Source: an uncultured Lachnospiraceae bacterium
GTDB lineage: Bacteria > Bacillota > Clostridia > Lachnospirales > Lachnospiraceae
Direction of reading: 5' to 3'
Assembly: GCA_902782715.1 (NCBI GenBank)
Contig: CACZOG010000245.1
Coordinates: 1 to 30,048 of the forward strand
Length of the DNA: 30,048 nucleotides
In this document: positions 1-8,658 of the stretch, one piece after another
Layout: every line of letters starts with the position of its first letter
Position numbering within the stretch: position 1 is the stretch's first letter
Translations under genes and position numbers: made by a program
The notes under the pieces: model-generated
What the model was told of the DNA's origin: nothing
What the model saw: only the letters and a program-made list of their open reading frames with translations
The model's database searches: none

Positions 1-942
1 GTCACCGAGAAGTGTTCTGTGAAGACCGGGATCTTCAAGAAGGTCTTTTTCAATGATCGAAGAAAGGTTCTTGTGGTCTGCGATATGTTCAGCAAATACT
101 ACGAATGCAACGGGAATATAAGCAATTGCGATCTTAGCGATATATGCGCCCATCGTAGCTACATCACCGTATTCGAATCCGCCTGAGAAGAATGCGGTTA
201 CAAATGTGAAGTTAGGATACCACTGCATATTTGAGAATGCCGAGAAATCAATAATCTTGAAAGCATCAACATCCTGTGATAAACCGATGATCGTAAATAC
301 TGCAGCGATAACATATCCTGCAATGATACCAATGATGAAAGGGATCATCTTCATCATTTTCTTGCCGTATACCGAGCAGAGCATTGTAACGAATAATGTT
401 ACAAGTCCGCAGATAAGGCATATATAAGGATTTGCTACCGAAACATATTCCTGTAATTCTTCGTCGAATCTTAAAACTTTTCCTTTAAAGAGATCACCTA
501 CTGCATTTCCTGCAAGAGATAATCCGATGATGGCAACGGTAGGTCCGATAATAACTGCAGGCATGATCTTGTTTATCCATTTTACACCTGCGAGTTTAAC
601 GATTAATGCGATGATAACATATACCAGTCCCGCAAATGCGGCACCTAAGATAAGACCCAGATAACCGAGGGACATTGAAACTCCGCCGGCAAATGCGGCA
701 GACATCGATCCAAGAAAAGCAAATGATGAACCGAGGAATACAGGGCTCTTGAATTTCGTGAATAAAAGATACACAAGTGTACCTATACCTGCGCCGAAAA
801 GTGCAGCGGAAGGCGACATGTTATTGCCAATAATGGCAGGAACCGCAATGGTGGCTGCTAAAATTGCAAGTAATTGCTGAAGTGCGAATACGAGTACCTG
901 ACCGAATTTCGGTTTGTCCTGGACCTGATAGGTGAGTTTCAT
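1..942 (-). CDS. uraA: Uracil permease, NCS2/UraA family (C-terminus beyond window edge)
   Basis: Inner-membrane nucleobase transporter that imports uracil with protons for pyrimidine salvage. The visible 314 residues start MKLTYQVQDKPKFGQVLVFA and contain successive hydrophobic helices, the early segment LQQLLAILAATIAVPAIIG, and FVVFAEHIADHKNLS, which matches the UraA helix carrying a substrate-binding Glu. Next comes EKDLLEDPGLHRTLLGD, the stretch just before the substrate-loop motif in UraA; that motif and the remaining helices (about 110 residues in the usual ~430) lie outside the window. The ATG has GGAGGT about 7 bases upstream. It follows secA on the same strand after 48 bases with no terminator visible, so read-through from secA is possible. 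No PyrR-type leader is visible. Family sure; uracil rather than xanthine specificity is inferred from resemblance to UraA. Confidence 0.9.
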   Translation of the reverse strand, partial: MKLTYQVQDKPKFGQVLVFALQQLLAILAATIAVPAIIGNNMSPSAALFGAGIGTLVYLLFTKFKSPVFLGSSFAFLGSMSAAFAGGVSMSLGYLGLILGAAFAGLVYVIIALIVKLAGVKWINKIMPAVIIGPTVAIIGLSLAGNAVGDLFKGKVLRFDEELQEYVSVANPYICLICGLVTLFVTMLCSVYGKKMMKMIPFIIGIIAGYVIAAVFTIIGLSQDVDAFKIIDFSAFSNMQWYPNFTFVTAFFSGGFEYGDVATMGAYIAKIAIAYIPVAFVVFAEHIADHKNLSSIIEKDLLEDPGLHRTLLGD

Positions 943-990
943 TTTGTAACCTCCGTTTAGATATATATTTTTTACTTTATAAAAGTCATA

Positions 991-3558
991 TTAAACTACG
1001 CGGCCGCAGCAGTTCTTGTATTTCTTGCCGGATCCGCAGGGGCACGGAGAATTGGGATAGATCTTCTCTTCCGCTCTTCTCTTCGGTCCTCTTACCGCTG
1101 TATCGTCTTTATTCGTTCCGGTTACCTGAGCAACCTGTTCACGCTCGATCTTCTTCTCGACAACAACATGCATCATCATGAATACTGCCTGCTCTTTAAT
1201 GGCTTCGGTCATTGCATCGAACATATCGAAACCTGCCATACGGTATTCAACCTTGGGATCCTTCTGAGCATATGCAACCATTCCGATACCCTGCTTTAAC
1301 TGCTCCATGTCATCGATATGGTTCATCCATTTCTGGTCGATAGCCTTAAGCACGATGATTCTTTCAGTCTCACGACAAGCTTCGGGCTGAGGGAACTGTG
1401 CTTCTTTTTCTTCATATAATTTAACGGCTTCTTCTTTAAGCATCTGCTTAAGAGTATTCTTCTTGATGCCTTTAACCTTTTCGGGAGTAATGGGCTCAAC
1501 GGGTACTACCGAACGAAGTGCCATGTTAAGTTCCGTAAGATCCCATTCGTCGGATGAAGCGTCTTCACCGAGTGTCGAATCAATGGCATTCTCAACAACA
1601 TCGATAACCCATTTGTAGATTGTGTCTCTCATGCTCTCGCCGTTAAGAACACGGTTTCTTTCGGCATAAATGATCTCTCTCTGATCGTTGTTAACCTGGT
1701 CGTATTCAAGCAGGCTCTTTCTGATACCGAAGTTGTTGTTCTCTATTCTCTTCTGAGCGCTTTCAACCGCACGCGATAACATCTTATGCGAGATCTCCTG
1801 ATCTTCGGGAACGCCGAGTGAATTGAAAACCGTCATGAGTCTGTCGGATGCGAACAAACGCATAAGATCGTCTTCAAGTGAAATGTAGAACTTCGATGAA
1901 CCGGGGTCTCCCTGACGTCCGGAACGACCTCTCAACTGGTTATCGATACGTCTTGATTCGTGACGCTCCGTACCGATGATACGAAGTCCTCCGAGTTCGG
2001 GAACGCCTTCGCCTAATTTGATATCGGTACCACGGCCCGCCATGTTGGTTGCGATCGTAACCGCACCCTTCTGGCCTGCGTCGGCAACTATCTGAGCTTC
2101 CATTTCATGGAATTTAGCATTCAGAACTTTATGAGGAATGCCGCGTTTCTGAAGTCTTCTGGAAAGTTCTTCCGATGCATCGATCGTGATCGTACCTACA
2201 AGTACGGGCTGACCTTTCTTATGGCATTCTTCAACTTCCGCACAAATGGCGTTAAGTTTGCCGTTCTTTGTTTTGTAAACGGCATCGTTTTCATCGATTC
2301 TGATAACGGGCATGTTGGTCGGAATCTCGATAACGTCCATTCCGTAGATCTCTCTGAATTCCTTCTCTTCCGTTAAAGCAGTACCGGTCATGCCGGCTTT
2401 CTTGTGGAATTTGTTAAAGAAGTTCTGGAATGTGATCGTTGCAAGAGTCTTGGACTCTCTTTTAACCTTAACATGCTCTTTTGCTTCGATCGCCTGATGT
2501 AAACCGTCGGAATAACGACGTCCGGGCATCAGACGGCCTGTAAAGCTGTCGACGATAACGATCTGATCGTCCTTAACAACGTAATCCTGATCTCTGAACA
2601 TAAGGTTATGTGCACGAAGGGCAAGGATAACATTGTGCTGTATTTCGATGTTCTCGGGATCCGCAAGGTTTTCTATCTTGAAGAACTGCTCGACCTTGTG
2701 AACACCTTCGGCGGTAAGGTTAACCGCTTTGTCTTTTTCATTTACGATAAAGTCGCCTGTTTCTTCCTGTTCGATACCGAGGATGATATCCATCTTGGAC
2801 TGTTCCTCGAGATCGTCACCTCTTTTTAACTGTCTTGCGAGGTAATCTGCAGCTTCGTAAAGCTTTGTGGATTTACCTGACTGACCTGAAATGATAAGAG
2901 GAGTTCTCGCTTCATCGATAAGAACCGAGTCGGCCTCATCGATGATGGCATAGTTTAAATCTCTCAAAACAAGCTGTTCTTTATATACAACCATGTTGTC
3001 ACGAAGATAATCGAAACCGATCTCATTGTTCGTAACATATGTGATATCGCATTTATAAGCTTCTCTTCTTTCGTCGTTGTCCATGCTGTTTAAAACGCAG
3101 CCGACTTTAAGTCCCAAAAATTCGTGAACCTGTCCCATAAGTTCGGCATCACGCTTTGCAAGGTAATCGTTGACCGTTACGACGTTAACACCCTTTCCTT
3201 CAAGGGCATTTAAATATGACGGAAGCGTTGCAACAAGTGTTTTACCTTCACCTGTACGCATTTCGGCAACACGTCCCTGATGAAGAATGATACCACCGAT
3301 AAGCTGTACTCTGTAAGGTTCGAGACCGATGGCTCTCCATGCGGCTTCTCTTACTACCGCAAAAGCTTCAACCAGAAGATCGTCAAGCGTCTCACCGTTT
3401 TCAAGACGTTTCTTGAATTCGTCGGTTTTTGCACGAAGTTCTTCATCGCTCATTTCCTTCATCTTGGGTCTTAAAGCTTCGATCGCATCAACCTTGTCTT
3501 TTATTCTCTTTATCTCTCTCTCACTGTGAGTGCCGAATATCTTATCTGTAATTCTCAT
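991..3558 (-). CDS. secA: Preprotein translocase ATPase SecA
   Basis: ATP-driven motor that pushes unfolded preproteins through the SecYEG channel; cytosolic and membrane-associated. The 855-residue protein has the usual length and domain order: nucleotide-binding domain 1 with Walker A in MRTGEGKT and DEAD-type Walker B in AIIDEADSVLIDEARTPLI, preprotein cross-linking domain, nucleotide-binding domain 2 with TNMAGRGTDIKL and the arginine-finger motif QLRGRSGRQGDPG, helical scaffold and wing. The C-terminal tail is a zinc/SecB-binding SEC-C motif with Cys839, Cys841, Cys850 and Cys851. The ATG at 3558 has AGAGGAAAG just upstream. A promoter is visible at 3616-3644. The downstream neighbour is uraA; prfB, which often follows secA in Clostridia, is not there. 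Nothing is broken in the gene. Confidence 0.98.
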   Translation of the reverse strand: MRITDKIFGTHSEREIKRIKDKVDAIEALRPKMKEMSDEELRAKTDEFKKRLENGETLDDLLVEAFAVVREAAWRAIGLEPYRVQLIGGIILHQGRVAEMRTGEGKTLVATLPSYLNALEGKGVNVVTVNDYLAKRDAELMGQVHEFLGLKVGCVLNSMDNDERREAYKCDITYVTNNEIGFDYLRDNMVVYKEQLVLRDLNYAIIDEADSVLIDEARTPLIISGQSGKSTKLYEAADYLARQLKRGDDLEEQSKMDIILGIEQEETGDFIVNEKDKAVNLTAEGVHKVEQFFKIENLADPENIEIQHNVILALRAHNLMFRDQDYVVKDDQIVIVDSFTGRLMPGRRYSDGLHQAIEAKEHVKVKRESKTLATITFQNFFNKFHKKAGMTGTALTEEKEFREIYGMDVIEIPTNMPVIRIDENDAVYKTKNGKLNAICAEVEECHKKGQPVLVGTITIDASEELSRRLQKRGIPHKVLNAKFHEMEAQIVADAGQKGAVTIATNMAGRGTDIKLGEGVPELGGLRIIGTERHESRRIDNQLRGRSGRQGDPGSSKFYISLEDDLMRLFASDRLMTVFNSLGVPEDQEISHKMLSRAVESAQKRIENNNFGIRKSLLEYDQVNNDQREIIYAERNRVLNGESMRDTIYKWVIDVVENAIDSTLGEDASSDEWDLTELNMALRSVVPVEPITPEKVKGIKKNTLKQMLKEEAVKLYEEKEAQFPQPEACRETERIIVLKAIDQKWMNHIDDMEQLKQGIGMVAYAQKDPKVEYRMAGFDMFDAMTEAIKEQAVFMMMHVVVEKKIEREQVAQVTGTNKDDTAVRGPKRRAEEKIYPNSPCPCGSGKKYKNCCGRVV

Positions 3559-3615
3559 AACTTTCCTCTTTGTAACAATTTTTCCGCAGTTTGAAAAAAC
3601 TCCAAAACTCCATAT

Positions 3616-3644
3616 ATTTTCTCATAAACGGACTATTCTTTCAA
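3616..3644 (-). promoter_or_regulatory. Probable sigma-A promoter of secA
   Basis: On the minus strand TTGAAA (3639-3644) and GAAAAT (3616-3621) are separated by 17 bases, with TG one base ahead of the -10 (extended -10). The predicted leader is about 50 bases. The -10 core and flank (ATGAGAAAATATA) is identical to that in the promoter candidate at 7522-7550, which supports both. Confidence 0.5.
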
Positions 3645-3689
3645 GTATTTTGTATATATAATCAATGAAACTGCACAATTACGCAATTT

Positions 3690-6308
3690 TCAGGTAACAT
3701 TATACTTTTCGTTAAAAATACCCGAAGTTCTTTTCACTTCTTCCTCAAATTCCCTTGAAGATATGATCCGGCAGCCCGCACCCGTAACGATTATCTGCTC
3801 CAGGCCGTCCGAAGTGGCCACCGTGATATCATACTTTTTGCTGTTTTGGTGGGCATATCTCTCGATATACTGATCCGCCGTCTGCGCCTCTTTAGTATAA
3901 ACTATGGTGATCCTGTCATACTGCTTTTCGCTGGTACGGTGTCCCTCGACCTTGTACGCATCATAAACAACGATTATCTCATATCCCGAGATTGCCTTGT
4001 AATTGCTCATGATCTCGTTTAGTCTCATTGCGGCGGAATCCATGGATACGGCCGCAAGAGAATCAAGCTCGGGCCATGCATGGATCACATTATATCCGTC
4101 CACAAGGAGATATTTTTCTTTCTGCTTCGTGCCCACATAAACAGGTGATTCGTTAACCGGTTTGTTTTCGGGCGGCTTATTGGCCCCCGCAAAGGACTTT
4201 GCTGCACTTTTAACCTGATTTATGTTGGCCTGTGAACTCTGTTTTAAAATGCTGTCGACTTCTTCAACGGAAATGAATTCCTCATCCTTTCCTTCCCGTT
4301 CCCTTCTAAGCCTGTTTGCTTCCTTGGCCTCTTTTTCGATATTGTCGGTCTGCGCGCCGTAGCTTTCGCTGTAAAAGGTGTGCTTGTATCTGTCAACGTC
4401 AAACCATTCCACGTTTGTCCCAGTACCGTGCTGACAGAATACCGAATACGAGGGGTTCCTTGTATCCGCATCGGGATTGTAAGCAAAGCTTTCGATCACT
4501 TCGTTTTCGTTATGACAGATATCGTATCCGCTTACCGTAAAAGAAAGTACTGCTTTTCCCTTCGTATAAGCGTTTAATTCCTTCGCATATGAGTTCATAA
4601 AAGATGCACTTACACGTCCGATCACCGTGATCGTTTTTGTCTCGCCGTTGTTCTCGTTTATAAGCGCACTTCCGCCCGATGCGTTTATGTCCGTTACCGC
4701 TCTTCCCGCATAGTTTTCGGGAAGTTCAACGGTATAATCGTAATAAGGCTCCAAGAGCCTGCATTTACCGGCCTCCAAAGCTTTCATGAGGCCCTGTCTC
4801 ACAGCTCTGTAAGTAGCCTGTCTGAAATCTCCGCCCTCGGTATGTTTGACATGTGCTCTGCCCGCAACAAGAGTGAATCTGACATCGGTTAAAGGAGAAC
4901 CCGTCAGCACGCCCCTGTGCTCTCTTTCTTTTAAATGCGTCAGGATGAGTTTCTGCCAGTTGATATCCAGATAATCCTCGCTCAATTCGCTTCCAAATTC
5001 CAAACCTGCCCCGCGCTCTAAGGGTTCGATCTTGATCTGAACCTCCGCATAGTGTCTTAAAGGTTCAAAATGCCCTACGCCTATTACGATTTCTTCTATC
5101 GTTTCCTTATAGCGGATCTTGCCCTCTTTGAACTCTGCATCAACACCGTATTCGTCTTTTAATCTTCTCTTTATGACTTCCGTCTGAACATCGCCCATAA
5201 GCGATACTCTGATCTCTTTGATCTGCTCGTCGTATTCCGCGTTAAGCGAAGGATCCTCGTCCGAGAGTTTTGCGATGATCTCCCACATTTTGTGAAGATC
5301 CGCATCTTTGCCGAAATCCACCGAATATGTAAAAACGGGCGTTAGAAGAGGCTTTTTATCCTTGTGGATATTTCCGTATACCGTTCCTCTTTTAGACTCC
5401 GTAAGACCTGCGACAGAACAGATTTCTCCCGCATAAACTTCGGTTTCCCTCTTGAATTTATCACCCGAATAAACACGTATTTCATTGACTTTTTCATCAC
5501 CGAGGCTGTCTTTTATCTTCAATGTTCCGGAAATAATCTTCATAAAAGAATTTCTTTTGCCGGATTCATCGTAAGTTATCTTATATACCTGCGCCGCAAA
5601 TTCATCGTTTTCTTTTCCGAAAGTATCGGGCGTGATCAGATACTTGTCAAGGCCTGAAATAAACTCGCTTATGCCCTGTAATTTAAGTGCGGACGCGAAA
5701 AAGACAGGGAATATTTTTCTTGCTTTGATCCCCTGCTTTATCTCTTCTTTTTCAAACTGATCTTTTTCGAGAAAAACGTTTAGAAACTTTTCTCCGCAAA
5801 GTGCTATGTTTTCATAGAATTCCTGTGCGGAATCATCGGAAAAATCCACTGCGGAAGGCGATAATTCTTTTTTGATATTTTCTAAGATCTTATCCCTGTC
5901 AAATCCGGGCATGTCTATCTTGTTCACAAGGATATAAACCGGAATTTCGTAATACTTTAAAAGACCCCAGAGTGTCTTCGTGTGCGAACCAACTTTGGAA
6001 GAAGCGTCGATAACAAGAATAGCCGCATCCAGAACACTTAAGGCTCTTTCCGTTTCCGCCGAAAAATCAACATGTCCCGGCGTATCGATAAGTATTATTT
6101 CTTTTTCGTTTAAGGGTATTCGCGCATTCTTCGAATAGATGGTGATCCCGCGTTCTCTCTCCTGAATGTTTCCGTCAAGATAAGAGTTACCCGAATCCAC
6201 TCTGCCGGCTTCTTTTATAACGCCGGTTTTATATAAAAGGCTCTCCGAAAGCGTTGTTTTCCCGGCATCCACATGTGCCAGAATACCCATTACTGTTTTT
6301 TCTTTCAT
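3690..6308 (-). CDS. TetM-like translational GTPase fused to a C-terminal YacP/Rae1-type NYN nuclease domain
   Basis: 872 residues. Residues 1 to about 650 form an EF-G/TetM-like ribosome-binding GTPase: G1 AHVDAGKT (11-18), RGITI switch I, G3 DTPGH (75-79), G4 NKID (129-132), then domains II-V. A charged linker follows (about 655-730). Residues 733-872 are an NYN domain resembling YacP/Rae1 of Bacillus subtilis, with the acidic residues expected of a PIN-like active site: Asp737 (LLVDGYN), Asp783 (VVYDAY), Asp812 (TADQYIER) and Asp834 (ATSDGLEQ). In the domain IV loop that dislodges tetracycline, the tip reads HVKHTEGGDFR rather than the SPV-containing loop of TetM, so drug resistance is doubtful. 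Known: Rae1 cuts mRNA in the ribosomal A site and TetM binds there. Inferred: a ribosome-directed mRNA nuclease. The ATG overlaps the upstream stop by one base (TAATG), so it is translationally coupled to the aldo/keto reductase. Confidence 0.9.
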   Translation of the reverse strand: MKEKTVMGILAHVDAGKTTLSESLLYKTGVIKEAGRVDSGNSYLDGNIQERERGITIYSKNARIPLNEKEIILIDTPGHVDFSAETERALSVLDAAILVIDASSKVGSHTKTLWGLLKYYEIPVYILVNKIDMPGFDRDKILENIKKELSPSAVDFSDDSAQEFYENIALCGEKFLNVFLEKDQFEKEEIKQGIKARKIFPVFFASALKLQGISEFISGLDKYLITPDTFGKENDEFAAQVYKITYDESGKRNSFMKIISGTLKIKDSLGDEKVNEIRVYSGDKFKRETEVYAGEICSVAGLTESKRGTVYGNIHKDKKPLLTPVFTYSVDFGKDADLHKMWEIIAKLSDEDPSLNAEYDEQIKEIRVSLMGDVQTEVIKRRLKDEYGVDAEFKEGKIRYKETIEEIVIGVGHFEPLRHYAEVQIKIEPLERGAGLEFGSELSEDYLDINWQKLILTHLKEREHRGVLTGSPLTDVRFTLVAGRAHVKHTEGGDFRQATYRAVRQGLMKALEAGKCRLLEPYYDYTVELPENYAGRAVTDINASGGSALINENNGETKTITVIGRVSASFMNSYAKELNAYTKGKAVLSFTVSGYDICHNENEVIESFAYNPDADTRNPSYSVFCQHGTGTNVEWFDVDRYKHTFYSESYGAQTDNIEKEAKEANRLRREREGKDEEFISVEEVDSILKQSSQANINQVKSAAKSFAGANKPPENKPVNESPVYVGTKQKEKYLLVDGYNVIHAWPELDSLAAVSMDSAAMRLNEIMSNYKAISGYEIIVVYDAYKVEGHRTSEKQYDRITIVYTKEAQTADQYIERYAHQNSKKYDITVATSDGLEQIIVTGAGCRIISSREFEEEVKRTSGIFNEKYNVT

Positions 6309-7486
6309 TATTTGATCGTAAACTTTCTTATTACCGCTGTTATAACCTTGTAAGGAAGCGGTCTTAACGCCTTATCGGCTTCTTTTAATTTCTTTCGTAT
6401 TTCGATGTGCTGAGGACAATGTTTCTCGCATGCTCCGCACTCCACGCACTGTGTCGCAAATCCCGGTATTTCCCTGACACCGATGTTTCTCGCATATTCG
6501 AACCTTCCCTCGGATTTGTTCTCCGAATACATCTTGTTGTAGCAGGCAAAAGTTCCGGGTATGTCAACGCCGTGAGGACAGGGCATGCAGTATGCGCAGC
6601 CCGTGCATCCGACCTTTTCTTTCTCGCCTATTATCTTCTTGATCTTTTCGTATACTTCAAAATCTTCTTCGGTAAGTTCTCCGGGCTTGGCATCGGATGC
6701 TATCCTTGCGTTTTCCTCAACCATTTCAATAGAATTCATTCCGGATAAAACGCACATGATCTCACTCTGATTCCAGAGCCATCTTAAACCCCATTCGGCA
6801 CTGCTCCATTTATGCGGATGTGCGTTTATCAGTTTCTTTGCATCATCGGGCAAAAGATTAACGAGCTTTCCTCCGCGAAGAGGCTCCATGATTATTACGG
6901 GAATGCCTTTGGCAGCTGCTGCTTCGAGGCCTCTTCTTCCCGCCTGGGTATGTTCGTCGACATAGTTATACTGGATCTGACAGAAATCCCAGTCATATGA
7001 ATTTAATATCTTAATGAACATCTCCGTATCGCCGTGATACGAGAATCCTATGTTCTTTATCGCACCTTCTTTTTTCTTATTGGAGATCCAGTCGATGATA
7101 CCGAATCTTACGAGCTTTTCCCAGTTCTTGATGTCGGTAAAAAGATGCATCAGATAATAATCGATATAGTCGGTACGAAGTCTCCTTAATTCCTCTTCGA
7201 AATACTTGTCGATCTGGCTCGGATTATTAACCAGATACTGGGGAAGTTTGGTCGCTATCTTGACTTTATCCCTTATATTGTTCTTCTCGAGGATCTTGCC
7301 GAGAGTTTCTTCGCTTCCGGGATAGGAATACGCCGTATCATAATAATTAATGCCCAGTTCGTAACCGCGCATCACCTCTTTTTCGGCCTTCTCAAAATCA
7401 ATCGAAGAACCCTTTTTCGTGAATCGCATACAGCCGTATCCGATAGCTGATATATCGTTACCGTTTTTATCTTTTCTGTACTGCAT
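6308..7486 (-). CDS. Aldo/keto reductase with C-terminal 4Fe-4S ferredoxin domain
   Basis: 392 residues. The N-terminal ~280 residues are an AKR TIM barrel: substrate start IGYGCMRF, the tetrad residues in YDTAYSYPGSEETLG (Asp, Tyr), KIATKLP (Lys) and YYLMHLF (His), and the late segment WLWNQSEIMCVLSGMNS. The last ~100 residues carry two cysteine clusters, CTGCAYCMPCP and CVECGACEKHCP, as in the clostridial AKR-ferredoxin fusions annotated as oxidoreductases of unknown substrate. The start at 7486 is chosen because AGGAG lies 6-7 bases ahead; an upstream in-frame ATG at 7531 has no such site and would fall upstream of the predicted transcription start. The stop overlaps the ATG of the GTPase-NYN gene. 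Substrate unknown; the clusters suggest electron exchange with ferredoxin-type partners. Confidence 0.9.
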   Translation of the reverse strand: MQYRKDKNGNDISAIGYGCMRFTKKGSSIDFEKAEKEVMRGYELGINYYDTAYSYPGSEETLGKILEKNNIRDKVKIATKLPQYLVNNPSQIDKYFEEELRRLRTDYIDYYLMHLFTDIKNWEKLVRFGIIDWISNKKKEGAIKNIGFSYHGDTEMFIKILNSYDWDFCQIQYNYVDEHTQAGRRGLEAAAAKGIPVIIMEPLRGGKLVNLLPDDAKKLINAHPHKWSSAEWGLRWLWNQSEIMCVLSGMNSIEMVEENARIASDAKPGELTEEDFEVYEKIKKIIGEKEKVGCTGCAYCMPCPHGVDIPGTFACYNKMYSENKSEGRFEYARNIGVREIPGFATQCVECGACEKHCPQHIEIRKKLKEADKALRPLPYKVITAVIRKFTIK

Positions 7487-7521
7487 TTTTATCTCCTGTT
7501 CGGGATGATCATTTCTTCTAT

Positions 7522-7550
7522 ATTTTCTCATTTTTGATATGAAATGTCAA
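7522..7550 (-). promoter_or_regulatory. Probable sigma-A promoter of the aldo/keto reductase and GTPase-NYN operon
   Basis: On the minus strand a perfect TTGACA (7545-7550) is followed after 17 bases by GAAAAT (7522-7527) with an extended TG. The leader to the ATG at 7486 would be about 30 bases. The -35 box abuts and partly overlaps the T-run of the preceding terminator. Confidence 0.6.
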
Positions 7551-7579
7551 AAAATCCGACTCCCGAAAGGAAGCCGGAT
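7549..7579 (-). terminator. Rho-independent terminator of the thioesterase-DUF5684 unit
   Basis: Read on the minus strand, arms ATCCGGCTTCC and GGGAGTCGGAT form an 11-bp stem (two G-T wobbles) around the loop TTTC, followed directly by a run of T. It lies 26 bases beyond the stop of the DUF5684 gene. Confidence 0.85.
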
Positions 7580-7604
7580 CTTCGAATCCTCTATAACAGT
7601 TTTA

Positions 7605-8006
7605 TTAAAGTTTATCGCCCGTATATTCATGAGAGCCGAATGCCAGCATCGGCCATGTGATCCAGGAGAAGAAAATACTCAGGATACCGAATCCGGTATT
7701 CTTTCCGAATACCTTTGCCAGACCGAGACATGAGACAATAAAACCGGCTATGGGAAAAATAAGGCTCAAAACAAACCACATCACATTGTTGTTGCAGGTG
7801 ATCTTTAACAGAACCCAGATGTTATAGAAAGGAACAATTGAAGCCCATCCCGGTTCGCCCGCTTTTACAAATATCTTCCATGTTGCGATCAAAAGTATAA
7901 GACTCACTATCAGTGATACGATAAACATTACAACACCTAAGATCATGGTTGTCAGATATGTTCCCAGAAAAAGCGCATACAACGCTTCTGCAGAATTATT
8001 ACTCAT
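7605..8006 (-). CDS. DUF5684-like small membrane protein
   Basis: 133 residues, function unknown. It begins with a short polar stretch (MSNNSAEALYAL) and a long hydrophobic stretch from about 13 to 45 that probably makes one or two helices. Then comes the recognisable signature WKIFVKAGEPGWASIVPFYNIWVLLKI, typical of DUF5684 proteins of Firmicutes, and two further hydrophobic segments (about 75-95 and 105-120). Its ATG is preceded by GGAGGAATTTAAA, a strong ribosome binding site. It starts 32 bases after the thioesterase gene on the same strand and is followed by a clear terminator, so the two form a two-gene unit. In related proteins the domain sometimes precedes a signal peptidase; no such domain is present here. 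Confidence 0.8.
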   Translation of the reverse strand: MSNNSAEALYALFLGTYLTTMILGVVMFIVSLIVSLILLIATWKIFVKAGEPGWASIVPFYNIWVLLKITCNNNVMWFVLSLIFPIAGFIVSCLGLAKVFGKNTGFGILSIFFSWITWPMLAFGSHEYTGDKL

Positions 8007-8038
8007 TTTAAATTCCTCCTTTATAAATGCCTGATACC

Positions 8039-8461
8039 TTAATTTTCTTTCTTTGCATGTTCCTCTGCATTTTTAACCATTGCTTCGTAAAAATCGGGGA
8101 AGTCCCTGCTTATCATTATGAATTTGCCGTCCTTGTCAAGAAAACAGTGTTCACTGGTTCCCTTGCACACGATCTTGCCTGTTTCGTCCGTCATGATATA
8201 AGTTATCTTAACCTTTACGTTTCTGGCTTCTTCAACATATGCTTCCACTGTGATGGTATCGTCAAAAGTGGTGGAAGATACGAATTTGCACTCAACACTC
8301 GTTACAGGTGAGATAATTCCGATCTCTTCGAGTTTCTTATAGCTGTATCCGGCTTTCTCAAGCAGGTCGACTCTTGCTTCTTCCATCCATCTTATATAAT
8401 TCGAGTGATGAGTCACTCCCATCTTGTCTGTTTCGTAATATTGTACTTTGTGGGTATACAT
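8039..8461 (-). CDS. Hotdog-fold acyl-CoA thioesterase, YbgC/FadM-like (4HBT)
   Basis: 140 residues, a single hotdog domain. The N-terminus VQYYETDKMGVTHHSNYIRWMEEARVD fits the 4HBT signature in which an Asp (here TDKMGVTHH) activates water for thioester hydrolysis. The central segment VTSVECKFVSSTTFDDTITVEAYV and the segment ARNVKVKITYIM give the usual beta strands. It is cytosolic and likely hydrolyses short or medium acyl-CoA, but the true substrate cannot be read from sequence. The ATG has AAGGAAAG about 9 bases upstream. It is the first gene of a two-gene unit with the DUF5684 membrane protein and diverges from the HerA-like gene; a perfect inverted repeat at 8503-8524 lies in its upstream region and may be its operator. 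Confidence 0.88.
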   Translation of the reverse strand: MYTHKVQYYETDKMGVTHHSNYIRWMEEARVDLLEKAGYSYKKLEEIGIISPVTSVECKFVSSTTFDDTITVEAYVEEARNVKVKITYIMTDETGKIVCKGTSEHCFLDKDGKFIMISRDFPDFYEAMVKNAEEHAKKEN

Positions 8462-8502
8462 TTAAGTATTCTTTCCTTTCGTGTTATATTAACCCGATAT
8501 GC

Positions 8503-8524
8503 ATGCTAAATGACATTTTAGCAT
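8503..8524. promoter_or_regulatory. Perfect inverted repeat, candidate operator between thioesterase and HerA-like genes
   Basis: Arms ATGCTAAA and TTTAGCAT (8 bp, perfect) are separated by six bases, about 42 bases upstream of the thioesterase ATG. No T-run follows on either side, so a terminator is unlikely; size and position suit a dimeric repressor. The regulator is unknown. Confidence 0.4.
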
Positions 8525-8566
8525 ATTATCCGATTTTTTACATATTTTTTTGACTTATATTTCTTA

Positions 8567-8595
8567 TAGAAATATGTTTGTGAATATACTATAAT
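8567..8595 (+). promoter_or_regulatory. Candidate promoter of the HerA-like ATPase gene
   Basis: A perfect TATAAT (8590-8595) lies 63 bases ahead of the ATG at 8659. The best -35 at 17 bases is TAGAAA (8567-8572), weak. An alternative is TTGACT (8550-8555) with TATGTT (8573-8578), also 17 bases apart. A second perfect inverted repeat (ATATTTC and GAAATAT, 8557-8575) covers this -35 region. Confidence 0.45.
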
Positions 8596-8658
8596 TGTTT
8601 TTATAGTCCGCGTATGTGTTTAAACGCAAAAGACAATTACATAAAAAGGGGTGAAAAA

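Noticed and set aside
5364..5657. Plus-strand frame opposite the GTPase gene, and similar plus-strand frames opposite secA
   Set aside because: They lie wholly within convincing genes, lack ribosome binding sites and have no recognisable protein features.
3690..6308. Annotation as a tetracycline resistance protein
   Set aside because: The GTPase part is TetM-like, but the domain IV loop differs from TetM and the gene has a nuclease domain and no sign of transfer, so resistance is not claimed.
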